Shown: piece after piece, positions 51,795-60,837 of the stretch | Layout of the letters: each line of letters opens with the position of its first letter | Numbering within the stretch: the first letter of the stretch is position 1 | DNA from: Paenibacillus fonticola DSM 21315 | GTDB taxonomy: Bacteria; Bacillota; Bacilli; Paenibacillales; Paenibacillaceae | Reading direction: 5' to 3' | Assembly (NCBI RefSeq): GCF_000381905.1 | Contig: NZ_KB907262.1 | Location: 1-64,000 of the forward strand | DNA: 64,000 nt | Made by a program: the position numbers and the translations under genes | The notes under the pieces: model-generated | Databases searched by the model: none | Told to the model about the DNA's origin: nothing | Seen by the model: the letters and a program-made list of their open reading frames with translations, nothing else

Positions 51795-53318
51795 TTGCCC
51801 TTTATACGAGAGCTGGCTGCCGGCGAGGTTATAGCCCAAAGATATGAGGTGAAGCGCATCATTGGCGCCGGCGGGATGAGCCGGGTATATCTCGTGTCCG
51901 ATTTGAAGCTCCCAGGCAAAGTATGGGCGATGAAGGAAGTGGCGGCTTCCCCTCATATTCATCGTTCTATTGAAGAAGAGGCAGCGCTGCTGATCGCGCT
52001 TGATCATCCCAGGCTGCCAACAATTATCGATATTTATGCCCATGCTGAGACAGGACATTTGTACTTGGTAATGGATTATGTGGAAGGGGATCATTTGGAT
52101 CGCTATGCAGCCAAACACGGCCAGCCTTTACCGCTGCAAATGCTCATCGGATTCGGGCTGCAAATTTGCGAAGGGCTGCACTACTTGCATTCCCGTCAGC
52201 CGCCGATTATTCATCGGGATTTGAAGCCTGCAAATTTGCTCGTGAATTCCGACGGTGAGATTCGTTTTATCGACTTTGGGATTGCGCGCTGGTACAAGGA
52301 AAATCAGGCCGAGGATACGGTGCTCATCGGATCGGTAGGCTTTGCAGCCCCCGAGCAGTATGGCGGAAAACAAAGCGACTGCAGAACGGATTTGTATTCC
52401 TTGGGAGCGGTGCTGCTGTTCCTTGGGACGGGAACTATACACACCGCCTGGTCAGAGGAAGCGGCCCTGCTGCTGCGTCGTCATGGTTATGAACCCTTGC
52501 TTCCTGTTCTTTATCGTCTGCTGCGGAGCGATCCAGGGAACAGATATGCTTCTGCGGCGGAAGTAAGCAGCGAGCTGTCGGTGCTAGCGGCGGGATTGAT
52601 GATAGACAGGAATCAATTACCGGAAGGAATGGCAAATTCAGTGAGCCGAACAGCTCGCTGCCAGGTGATCGCCGTCATGGGGGTCAGTCCGGGAGTCGGC
52701 ACCACGCATACAGCTATTTTACTGGCCCACACGCTAGCCGGTTATGCAAGAAAAGTAGCCATCGTTGAATTGGAACCGAAATCAGCAGCGTTCCGCAGGC
52801 TTGAATCGATCGTCCTGGGGAAGACAAAGGCAGGCAAAGCCTCGTCGCCGCCCTGCTTTCAAATCAACTCTGTCGATTATATCCGCCAGCCGGCACGCTC
52901 GGAGTGGATTGAACTGCTTGCGGCAGGCTATGACTTCGTCGTATGCGATATCGGTTCGGCTAACCGCAAAGAATGGCTGGAGGAGTTCACGCGAGCGGAC
53001 CTCCCGGTTATCGTTGCTTCCGGCGCTGAATGGAGAGAGGAAGAGGCGATGGTTCTCGGTTCGCGGATCGGCGAGGCTGTAAGAAGAAAATGGGTATGCC
53101 TGGTTCCGTTAGGAAATGCGGCTGCTGTAAGAAGACTGCGCAAACATTTAGCAACGGAGCGGGTATATATGATCGCTGCGGAGAGCGATCCATTTGATCC
53201 CGGGCAAGAGACAGTAACTGCAATAAAGAAAGCCTGTGCTCATTCTATTGCTGAGCTCTCCCCACCAGTGGGCAGAAGTGTATTTAAGAGAAGACGATGG
53301 AAAGGAAGTGGTCATTAA
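51795..53318 (+). CDS. Ser/Thr protein kinase fused to a MinD/ParA-like domain
   Basis: 507 residues. The N-terminal Hanks kinase is complete: Gly-loop GAGGMSRVYLV (about 24), K47, IHRDLKPANLL with D142, D160 of DFG and AAPEQYGG. From about residue 288 a MinD/ParA-like domain follows (VIAVMGVSPGVGTTHTAILLAHTLAG ... VAIVELEP; FVVCDIG). Its P-loop has no Lys at the usual place (GVGTTH). No transmembrane or PASTA part, so cytoplasmic. As first gene of the operon it may both phosphorylate and position the secretion machine. TTG 51795 follows AAAGGAGG. Confidence 0.82.
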   Translation: MPFIRELAAGEVIAQRYEVKRIIGAGGMSRVYLVSDLKLPGKVWAMKEVAASPHIHRSIEEEAALLIALDHPRLPTIIDIYAHAETGHLYLVMDYVEGDHLDRYAAKHGQPLPLQMLIGFGLQICEGLHYLHSRQPPIIHRDLKPANLLVNSDGEIRFIDFGIARWYKENQAEDTVLIGSVGFAAPEQYGGKQSDCRTDLYSLGAVLLFLGTGTIHTAWSEEAALLLRRHGYEPLLPVLYRLLRSDPGNRYASAAEVSSELSVLAAGLMIDRNQLPEGMANSVSRTARCQVIAVMGVSPGVGTTHTAILLAHTLAGYARKVAIVELEPKSAAFRRLESIVLGKTKAGKASSPPCFQINSVDYIRQPARSEWIELLAAGYDFVVCDIGSANRKEWLEEFTRADLPVIVASGAEWREEEAMVLGSRIGEAVRRKWVCLVPLGNAAAVRRLRKHLATERVYMIAAESDPFDPGQETVTAIKKACAHSIAELSPPVGRSVFKRRRWKGSGH

Positions 53319-53319
53319 A

Positions 53320-54216
53320 ATGGCCAGACTAAGGCAGCGGACGAGACAGTTAATTTATGCGGGAGTCACCGGGGCCGCAATTGTCGGCGTATTGTTTGCC
53401 GGCTATGCAGTTATTCAAAGCAAGCGATCTCATGAGATGAGAACAGCGATCACGCAAAAATATGAGGCGCAAATCCGCCAGCTGCAGGAGGAACAAGCGC
53501 GCAAGACGGTTACAGGCTGGCTGCTGGTCAGGGACATATCGGCAGGACATCCGATTCGTTCAGAAGATGTAATAAAGTCCGAGCTGTCCGCAGATCATGT
53601 GCCGGCTAACTTTATTAAGCTGAAGGAAGATATTACAGGAAAAAGCGCCAAAATTTCTTTATCGAAGCGTACGTTGTTAACGGAGGGACTGCTGTATAAG
53701 GATGAGCCGACAACACACGATCTGCGATGGCGTGAAATGGGGTTCGTCCAGCTGCCAGCCGTACTGGAACAAAACGACATCGTTGATGTGCGCATCCAAT
53801 TTCCTACCGGCCAGGATTACATCCTGTTGTCAAAAAAGAAAATAGAGCGTTTAGCGGGCGGAACAGTGACGGTAATGCTGGATGAGCTCGAAATTTTATC
53901 CTTATCCAGTGCGATTGTAGACGCTTATTTACATAAGGCATCGATCTACGCGCTCGCTTACGTAGAGCCGCAGCTGCAGGCCAAGGCGATACCGACATAT
54001 CCGGCCAATGAATCTGTACTGCAGCTCATTAAGAAGGACCCTAATATTATCGCGCGCGCCGAGCTTGCCTTATCAAATGCTGCGCGTCAGGTGCTTGAAG
54101 CGGATTTGTTAGTCGTATCTCCGCAGAGCGCAGCTGAATTTGCGGGACATAAAACAAATCAGCCGGTAAGAGCTTCGGCATCATCCTCTGATGACAGCTT
54201 TAAGCTGGATCCATAA
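53320..54216 (+). CDS. CpaB/RcpC-like SAF-domain protein
   Basis: 298 residues. One N-terminal membrane segment (about 13-33), a coiled-coil-like stretch, then a SAF domain (GWLLVRDISAGHPIRSEDVI ... DITGKSAKISLSKRTLL). CpaB/RcpC proteins are pilus-assembly factors of Tad systems. It begins one base after the kinase gene; GGAAGTGG precedes the ATG. The Ser-rich C-terminus is not conserved in the family as known to me. Confidence 0.72.
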   Translation: MARLRQRTRQLIYAGVTGAAIVGVLFAGYAVIQSKRSHEMRTAITQKYEAQIRQLQEEQARKTVTGWLLVRDISAGHPIRSEDVIKSELSADHVPANFIKLKEDITGKSAKISLSKRTLLTEGLLYKDEPTTHDLRWREMGFVQLPAVLEQNDIVDVRIQFPTGQDYILLSKKKIERLAGGTVTVMLDELEILSLSSAIVDAYLHKASIYALAYVEPQLQAKAIPTYPANESVLQLIKKDPNIIARAELALSNAARQVLEADLLVVSPQSAAEFAGHKTNQPVRASASSSDDSFKLDP

Positions 54217-54239
54217 AGCAAACTAAGGTGAACTAAAAA

Positions 54240-54440
54240 ATGGAATACAGCCAAGGGATTTCTACCTCTTATGAACTTATACCATCCAAGAAATCTGGGA
54301 GCAGCAGCGGTCGTAGGAACATTTTATTTACTTGCCTCACATCCAGTTTAATAGTTCTACTTATGCACATCCATAAAGCTAATCCAGAGAAGTTTGGCTA
54401 TGTCCGGTTTCAGTTCAAGTTAAAGGAGATGATGCGATGA
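54240..54440 (+). CDS. 66-residue single-pass membrane peptide
   Basis: ATG 54240 behind AAGGTGA opens 66 codons with one hydrophobic segment (about 27-44). Its stop overlaps the next start as ATGA, so it is translationally coupled. No family recognised; its place within the Tad-like operon supports a structural or regulatory role. Confidence 0.6.
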   Translation: MEYSQGISTSYELIPSKKSGSSSGRRNILFTCLTSSLIVLLMHIHKANPEKFGYVRFQFKLKEMMR

Positions 54441-55123
54441 TACGGTGGATATTTACCGGGACAGCAGATAAGCGTGACTTGTTGCTTTACATATGTAAAG
54501 TAATGGCTTCCTCAGGGCGGCGGGTGCTGCTCGTCGACGCGACGGAGGCGGGAAAATATCGGTATTGCATCGGCGGCATAACGGAAAGCTTGGATATCAC
54601 AGAATTTAATGGCTTCGATGTCGCTCGTGCAGGAGCGCCAGCGCTTGTCGATGCAGATGAAAATTACGACTTTTGTTTATACGATGTAAACCTCGTTGCG
54701 AATACAAATGAATGGATTTGGAACTGTGCTGAGCGGATTGTTTGGGTGTCCAGCTATGATCGTTATGAAATCGTCCATAGCTTTGATTTTTTCAGTAAAT
54801 TGTTTACGACGTGGCCGCATTTGCAAAGAATGCAGGTGCTTCCGGTGTTTACGCGAACGATGGATAGTTATGTAACTGAACCCTATGTTATGAGTTTCAT
54901 GGAGCCTTTGCCGATCGATTGGATGATAACGGATATACGGATACCGTGGGACGAAAATAACGCTGTCGTTCAAGTGGAGAACGACCACGCTCAAACCTTG
55001 CGCATGCACCGGATCACCCGGACTTATAAGCGGGCAATTACGCAGTTGATAAGCCAGCTCGCCGGCTGGGAATTTAAAACGGTAAGAAAAGCATTTCGCA
55101 TAGCGGAGAGGAGACGGGCATGA
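54437..55123 (+). CDS. TadZ-like protein with degenerate P-loop (first copy)
   Basis: 228 residues. The order strand-loop-helix-strand at the N-terminus (RWIFTGTADKRDLLLYICKV ... GRRVLLVDATEAGK) copies the ParA/MinD fold, but the Lys-containing P-loop is replaced by GTADKRDL. CLYDVNL and IVWVSSYDR resemble later ParA strands. TadZ/CpaE proteins place Tad machines in the cell and several have lost ATPase residues. Start and end are each coupled by ATGA overlaps. Confidence 0.55.
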   Translation: MIRWIFTGTADKRDLLLYICKVMASSGRRVLLVDATEAGKYRYCIGGITESLDITEFNGFDVARAGAPALVDADENYDFCLYDVNLVANTNEWIWNCAERIVWVSSYDRYEIVHSFDFFSKLFTTWPHLQRMQVLPVFTRTMDSYVTEPYVMSFMEPLPIDWMITDIRIPWDENNAVVQVENDHAQTLRMHRITRTYKRAITQLISQLAGWEFKTVRKAFRIAERRRA

Positions 55124-55965
55124 GTAAAGTTGTATTTTGGGATTCAGGCTGCGGTGGATCTGCCGAAGTTGCTGCTGCTTTTGGCGTATCGGCAGGTTTG
55201 CACGACCGCCATCATTTGCTGCTGACAAATTGCGGACAGAGCGGAACGGGAATAGAGGAAGGATTTCCACCGCGTTATGAGGAAATGGAGGATTATTTTC
55301 ATTCACCTGTTCGTGACCATGGGATGGAAGCACTGCTGCGGCTGGCAGAAAGTGAACGGCTTTCCAAGGCTGCCATTGCCGATTATACGTATCCTTTGCT
55401 GCAGGGGCGGCTGGATATAGCTTTTGGCCCGAAATTCGGCAGCGATCCGTGGGAATTGATACAAAGTAAAGAGTTTGCTGCGATTATTCAGATGGCTGAA
55501 CAACAGTATGACTTTGTAGTGCTGCAGCTATCGGGCAGCAGTGCGTTAAGCTATACAGCTATGCTGCATCCAGACGATGTGATCGTAGCAGTACTGAGGC
55601 AAAACCGGGTGGAAATGGATGCATTCTTCAAAAAAATCAATACAGCCAACTCGTTATTGCATCCTGTTCCAATCGTCGCTGTCATCCATCAATACGACGC
55701 ATTATCCAAGTGGAGTTTGCAAAATATTAAACGTCGTTATCATAGTCAAATCCCGATGATCGGTATTCCGTATCATACCGAATTCAACGACGCCTGGAAT
55801 GGACAGGACATCATTTCTTTTTTTCGGCGCTACCGGCTGTTGAAGGGACGTGGATATGAGCGGGAGCAGTTTCTCTTTAGCTGTAAAGAGCTGGTTCGCT
55901 TCGTGCTGGGCAAGAAGGAGCAAAGCAATCATCCAGTGATGAACGGTAAAGAGAAAGGAGCTTAA
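55120..55965 (+). CDS. TadZ-like protein with degenerate P-loop (second copy)
   Basis: 281 residues. N-terminus VVFWDSGCGGSAEVAAAFGVSA keeps the Gly-rich turn of a deviant Walker A but lacks Lys. Later parts (FVVLQLSGSSALSYTAML, DDVIVAVLRQNR, VPIVAVIHQYD) follow the MinD/ParA strand order. Not obviously a recent duplicate of the preceding gene. GTP/ATP hydrolysis is doubtful; a membrane- or partner-binding scaffold is more likely. Confidence 0.55.
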   Translation: MSKVVFWDSGCGGSAEVAAAFGVSAGLHDRHHLLLTNCGQSGTGIEEGFPPRYEEMEDYFHSPVRDHGMEALLRLAESERLSKAAIADYTYPLLQGRLDIAFGPKFGSDPWELIQSKEFAAIIQMAEQQYDFVVLQLSGSSALSYTAMLHPDDVIVAVLRQNRVEMDAFFKKINTANSLLHPVPIVAVIHQYDALSKWSLQNIKRRYHSQIPMIGIPYHTEFNDAWNGQDIISFFRRYRLLKGRGYEREQFLFSCKELVRFVLGKKEQSNHPVMNGKEKGA

Positions 55966-55967
55966 TC

Positions 55968-57779
55968 GTGAATCCATACGTGAACCTGCTCGGAATCGTA
56001 CTCATTATACTGCTGGGCATCGGATATGTTTGGATCAAAGCCCGCACGGTTGGACCCAAAGGGCATCCGGCTGAACCGGTAGAGGAGTTATTGTCAATAA
56101 ACACATTAATACAATATGTCAAATCCCAACTGCACGAATTGAGCCGGGCGCAGGTAAATGACTGGGGGATCAGCGAAGAAGCCTGGAGCCGCAAGCTGAA
56201 GAGCAGGGCGGAGCTGCGTCAGGCTCTGCGGGGATGCACTTGGGGCGACCGCCATGATAAACGGTATGTAAAATCATACATTAAAGATTTGTTATTGAAC
56301 GGCTGCGGGATGAATGACAATACAATCGGGCACTATATCCCGTTTGATCAGCGGGAGCTGTTGTCCGCCCAGGATCGTTTTGACATTATATTGTATTTGT
56401 ACACCCAGCGGTACGGTGACGAAGCATTGGCGATGCTTATTGAGACGTATCAACTCGATGAACAGAAGCCGTCAGCGGGGGATCATCTTTCGTTTCATTA
56501 TGAAGTCACAGCCGATGACATTGAGGAAGTGTTCTATTTGGAATATCGGCGACTTGATTTCCGGGAGAAGCTGGATATTCTTGCCCAGCGGATCTATCAG
56601 CAATACAAGGGATTTTCGGTCATCGATGAAATTCGCGAGCAGCGCATTGATGGAGTCAGCGGTGGTGTAAATGGGGTATCTGTATTGGACGATGAGGATC
56701 TGCATAGCGAATATTGGGCAGGAGCAGATTTGATAAATAATATGGATGCCGACGGGGATGAGGATGGCCGCGATATTTCCAGGTGCTGGGACAGTGTATG
56801 GATTTTTTATAAAGGTAAAAGCATGCGGTTGTCATTTCTTACCTTCGGTAATGATGCGGAGCTAAAAAGGGTCTGCCAGAACATTTACAAATACAATTTG
56901 CCGGGGCAGTTATCCGAAGCGAATGGCTATAAGGTGAATGAAATGAAGGATGGCGCCAGAGTGGTTGTTGTTCGCCCGCCGTTTGCGGAATCGTGGGCTT
57001 TCTTTCTGCGGAAGTTTGACTTGAAAAGCGTAGCGCTGGAACAGCTAGTCCAAGGAGAAAATGCGAAACTGCCCGTGCAGCTGCTGAAATTTCTAATGAA
57101 AGGCAGCCGGATTACAGCCATAACCGGTTCACAGGGATCAGGAAAAACGACTTTGCTGATGGCCTTGGTCAAATATATTTATCCTTCCTATACGTTAAGA
57201 GTTCAAGAGATGTCGTTTGAACTAAACTTGCGGAAGTTGTACAGCACGAGAAATATTTTGACCTTTCGGGAAACGGAGTATATATCCGGACAGGCAGGAC
57301 TGGACTTGCAGAAGAAAACGGACGGCACAGTCAATATCCTAGGTGAAGTAGCTAGCGATGAAGTGGCATCGTGGATGATTCAAATGGCGCAGGTGGCCAG
57401 TCTGTTCACTTTGTTTACGCATCATGCCAAAACGTTCCGCGACTTAATAGAGTCGCTGCGCAATTCCTTGCTGAAAACAGGCATGTTTCGCGACGAGCTT
57501 GTTGCCGAAATACAGGTCATCACAGTGATCGATTTCGATATCCATTTGCGCAGAGATATGTCGGGAAAGCGATATATCGAGAAGATTACGGAATGCGATC
57601 GTATTGGTCAAGGATACCGCGAACGTGTAGTTCTGGAATACCGGAACGGGGAGTATGTGTCCGTAGAGCCGATATCGAGGCAAATGAGGGAAGAGATGGC
57701 CCGGGAGATGGCACAGGAAGACCGCATCGCCTTTGAACGATTTCATGACGCCTATTGGAGGGAAGAAATTGGAGCTTAA
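55968..57779 (+). CDS. CpaF/TadA-like secretion ATPase with N-terminal membrane segment
   Basis: 603 residues. Residues about 6-24 form a membrane segment, not present in usual CpaF/TadA. A variable acidic region (about 220-265) precedes the ATPase core: Walker A GSQGSGKTT (387-395), an acidic glutamate in ILGEVASDE (E460) in place of the normal GEVRG Walker B context, and the His box FTLFTHHAKTFRDLIESLRN. It should power pilin or substrate movement. GTG start behind AAAGGAGC. Confidence 0.78.
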   Translation: MNPYVNLLGIVLIILLGIGYVWIKARTVGPKGHPAEPVEELLSINTLIQYVKSQLHELSRAQVNDWGISEEAWSRKLKSRAELRQALRGCTWGDRHDKRYVKSYIKDLLLNGCGMNDNTIGHYIPFDQRELLSAQDRFDIILYLYTQRYGDEALAMLIETYQLDEQKPSAGDHLSFHYEVTADDIEEVFYLEYRRLDFREKLDILAQRIYQQYKGFSVIDEIREQRIDGVSGGVNGVSVLDDEDLHSEYWAGADLINNMDADGDEDGRDISRCWDSVWIFYKGKSMRLSFLTFGNDAELKRVCQNIYKYNLPGQLSEANGYKVNEMKDGARVVVVRPPFAESWAFFLRKFDLKSVALEQLVQGENAKLPVQLLKFLMKGSRITAITGSQGSGKTTLLMALVKYIYPSYTLRVQEMSFELNLRKLYSTRNILTFRETEYISGQAGLDLQKKTDGTVNILGEVASDEVASWMIQMAQVASLFTLFTHHAKTFRDLIESLRNSLLKTGMFRDELVAEIQVITVIDFDIHLRRDMSGKRYIEKITECDRIGQGYRERVVLEYRNGEYVSVEPISRQMREEMAREMAQEDRIAFERFHDAYWREEIGA

Positions 57780-59892
57780 AACCGCATTAATCGGTGTGTT
57801 TTTTATTTCCCTGCTATTCTTCCTTGCCTTGTACATGGCATCCCAGAGACTGATGCGCCATGAAAGGGATGAGGCGCCCGGAAACAGTGGCAGTAATCGC
57901 AGCTTACGCGCATTTGTCCGTAATCTAATCACTGCCGTCCTGTTAAGGTCCTATGCCGTATTCAATAAAATCCCTCCGCTGCGATATTACGTCCTTAAAG
58001 TCCGCAGCAGATTGTCCTTGATGCATATGTATGCTGAATTTGAATTGCGCAGGAAGACGATGCTGTTCGTGTATACGATCTTTCTCGTATTTGGATCCGG
58101 AATTGCTGTGCTTACTGTAATAAATCCCAATATTATATTTTTTCTTACTCTATTAATTACGGCAGCTGTACTGCAAGGACTGTTTCTTGACGGGCTCGTA
58201 AATCGAATCGAGACGAAATTGCTGGAGCAAATGCTCGAATTTTTTGCCTCTGTCCGCCACGCCTACCATCGGCACAATATGGTAATTGAAGCGATTGAGG
58301 AGGCCGCGGAGGGACTGGGCGAAGAGATCGGCTCCCATGCTTATCGCATCAATGAGGCGCTGTTGTCTCCGCAGCAGAAAGTAACTTTGGAACAATATTA
58401 TGAGACTGCTCCGAATCGTTATTTAAAGGCGTTTGCCGGTATATCCAGCTTAGTGCTGGATTATGGCGATAAAGCGGATATGGAGAACAAAGCGGGACGA
58501 GCACGCAAACAAGGCGCAGCGGACAAGAAGGGCTCCATCTATTTGCGGGCGATCTCCAGCCTAACGCAGGAGATTCATTTGGAGCTGATACGCCGCAACA
58601 AACTGGATTATTTGCTGAAAGGCTTGCATGTCATCGCCCTGATTCCGCTATTTTTTACGAAGCCGATCGAAATGTGGGCAAGACAAAACTTTCCGCTAAT
58701 GGACCAATTTTATTTGAGCAAAGCAGGCATCATCATAAAAATATTAATATTTGTAATTATATTAATCTCATATATCCTGCTGCAAAAACTAAAAAATGAT
58801 GAGGAGACCTTATATCGGGCAGCTCCTGACCTCATGCCGTGGGAAGCGCGGTTCTATAAACTTACACCGGTACGTATCGTTGTTCGCTGGTTTGTCCCGC
58901 CGGGCTCGTCCTTTGATTACTATCGCCTCACCGAGCTGTTTAAGGATACGAATCTTAAGATGAGGGTGGAGTGGTTTCAATTAAGAAGACTGAGCCTGTT
59001 TATGGCCAGCTCCCTGCTTACATTGACGTTAGCGGTATCCCTTCATATCATTTCACAGCACAGAATCATGAGCGAGCTTCCAGAGCATGCGGTGTTTTTC
59101 GGCAAAGCAACCTTATCTGAGGAGAACAAGGCCCGGGAAACGCTGGAGATAGAAAGGATGGCCATGGAAAGCCTGAACATGCCGGCAAAGGTCAGTTACG
59201 AAGCAGCCTTGAACTCGGCAGAAAAGGCGCTTTTGCTCAAAGGGAAAACAATGAGCCCGGAAAATATAAAGCTGCTTGCCAATCGGATCATTGATAAATT
59301 GAACCGTTGCAACAACGAATATTTAAAATGGTGGGAAGTCATTCTCGCTTTGGCAGCAGGAGCTGTCGCATACTGGGTTCCCTTATGGATGCTATGGTTT
59401 CACAAAAAAGTGAGGCTGATGGATATGCGGCATGAAATTTATCAATTTATGACGATGATCGGAATCTTTAAGGAATTGGAGCGTATTTCGGTCGAGGAGA
59501 TTTTGGAATGGCTGTACGTTTATGCCGTAATTTTTAAAGCGCCGATTGAAGAATGTCTGTTGAATTACAGCCAGGGTGCTGAAGCTGCACTGGAGAAAAT
59601 GAAAGAGGGGGTGGGCTTGGAGGAATTTCAGCGTTTGGCAGATAAGCTGCTGCTGGCAGCCGGTAAAATTACAATCGCCAAAGCATTTGACGATTTGGAG
59701 GATGAAATGTCCTTCCATTTTGAGCGGCGGCGTTTGGAATATGAGAAATCTTTGGATACTCGGGCCGGGCTTGGGCGCATGATCGGGTTTACGCCGATGT
59801 ACAGCCTGGTGTTTGCCTACTTGGTCACTCCTTTAATATGGATGAGCTTTAAGCAGATGGACTTGTATTTTGAGCAAATTCAAAAATTATAA
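57769..59892 (+). CDS. Tad-like inner-membrane platform protein (TadB-TadC type fusion)
   Basis: 707 residues, about twice a TadB or TadC. Membrane clusters lie near 5-25, 95-140, 285-345, 410-435 and 525-550, with one at the C-terminus (about 675-695). Two cytoplasmic helical stretches (about 150-280 and 565-665) could be two T2SSF-type domains. The TTG at 57769 overlaps the ATPase gene by 11 bases with GGAGGG seven bases before it. Assignment as a fusion rests on length, topology and neighbourhood. Confidence 0.6.
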   Translation: MELKTALIGVFFISLLFFLALYMASQRLMRHERDEAPGNSGSNRSLRAFVRNLITAVLLRSYAVFNKIPPLRYYVLKVRSRLSLMHMYAEFELRRKTMLFVYTIFLVFGSGIAVLTVINPNIIFFLTLLITAAVLQGLFLDGLVNRIETKLLEQMLEFFASVRHAYHRHNMVIEAIEEAAEGLGEEIGSHAYRINEALLSPQQKVTLEQYYETAPNRYLKAFAGISSLVLDYGDKADMENKAGRARKQGAADKKGSIYLRAISSLTQEIHLELIRRNKLDYLLKGLHVIALIPLFFTKPIEMWARQNFPLMDQFYLSKAGIIIKILIFVIILISYILLQKLKNDEETLYRAAPDLMPWEARFYKLTPVRIVVRWFVPPGSSFDYYRLTELFKDTNLKMRVEWFQLRRLSLFMASSLLTLTLAVSLHIISQHRIMSELPEHAVFFGKATLSEENKARETLEIERMAMESLNMPAKVSYEAALNSAEKALLLKGKTMSPENIKLLANRIIDKLNRCNNEYLKWWEVILALAAGAVAYWVPLWMLWFHKKVRLMDMRHEIYQFMTMIGIFKELERISVEEILEWLYVYAVIFKAPIEECLLNYSQGAEAALEKMKEGVGLEEFQRLADKLLLAAGKITIAKAFDDLEDEMSFHFERRRLEYEKSLDTRAGLGRMIGFTPMYSLVFAYLVTPLIWMSFKQMDLYFEQIQKL

Positions 59893-59912
59893 ATATCAGG
59901 GAGGAAATAAAA

Positions 59913-60404
59913 ATGAATAACGCGTCATCGGCATTGAAAGTAGCAGCGGGCATATTTTTGACCATTGCGCTTATTACGATCGTAGTCATTTTATTTGTAT
60001 CGGCACAGGAGGCAACCAAGACGGCGCAAAACAACTTTTCCGACATTCAAACCGAGCTATCGCAAGCCTCGTTTACGGTGTATGACGATACAACGGTGAG
60101 CGGATCGCAAGTAACGAATGCCCTGCGGAAATTTAAAGACCGGGAGCAGTTTGGCATTCAGGTCAAAACCGGAAAAAATGGCAAGGGACAATGGTACGGC
60201 AACGTGCTGCGGGTAGGGGATAATTTGGCGGTAGAGGACTATGGGGCCGTCATTAGCGAAAAGATAGGGAACATTAACAATGCCTGGAATGAAGTTCTTG
60301 ACGAATATGTAAATCCGAGCGGAAAGTTTAAAGCGAGCGTCATTAAGGACAATTCCAATGTCGTCCGCGGCATTATATTTACACAGACGACGGTCATTTA
60401 TTAA
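59913..60404 (+). CDS. Pilin-like single-pass protein
   Basis: 163 residues. The N-terminus (NNASSALKVAAGIFLTIALI, hydrophobic to about 30) is followed by an amphipathic helix (AQEATKTAQNNFSDIQTELS) as in pilins, then a small extracellular domain with VSGSQVTNALRKF. The normal prepilin cleavage motif (Gly then Glu five residues on) is missing. GGGAGG before ATG. Possibly the major subunit. Confidence 0.55.
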   Translation: MNNASSALKVAAGIFLTIALITIVVILFVSAQEATKTAQNNFSDIQTELSQASFTVYDDTTVSGSQVTNALRKFKDREQFGIQVKTGKNGKGQWYGNVLRVGDNLAVEDYGAVISEKIGNINNAWNEVLDEYVNPSGKFKASVIKDNSNVVRGIIFTQTTVIY

Positions 60405-60405
60405 T

Positions 60406-60825
60406 ATGTCTGCCGCTTTAAACAGAATGCTGTGGCTATTCGCCTCTTCCGTGCTTTGCGTCGGGGCGGCATCGGTTATATTGGAGCAGGCCAGGCTTCA
60501 GGATGAGGTGCTGAACACGCTGATTCTGTTTACGCAAGGACAGAAGGACAGCATACATTCCACGATAGGGATCTCACCGCAGCATGAACAGTATTCTGGG
60601 CTGGAATTGATGTATAGTTTGCGGCAGCTTGGCCGGCAGGGGACGATTGTAGAGATTGACGGTGCCCTGATCGATCTCGAAGGAATGGGCAGCGACGACG
60701 TGTCTATCCAAGATAGCGTTGCAGCTAGAGTTTCGGCGAGTTTGGTCATGAAGGCAAGCTATCGGGTTCATGCCCAATACAATGCTGATGGCAGTATGCG
60801 AATCATTTCGTTTTTTATTCAATGA
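60406..60825 (+). CDS. Minor pilin-like or TadE-like protein
   Basis: 139 residues. A short head (MSAALNR), hydrophobic segment (about 8-26), then an extracytoplasmic helix with Gln and Glu. It begins one base after the previous stop; the ribosome site is weak (GACGG), suggesting coupling. No family recognised. Confidence 0.5.
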   Translation: MSAALNRMLWLFASSVLCVGAASVILEQARLQDEVLNTLILFTQGQKDSIHSTIGISPQHEQYSGLELMYSLRQLGRQGTIVEIDGALIDLEGMGSDDVSIQDSVAARVSASLVMKASYRVHAQYNADGSMRIISFFIQ

Positions 60826-60837
60826 AGGAGCTGTATG

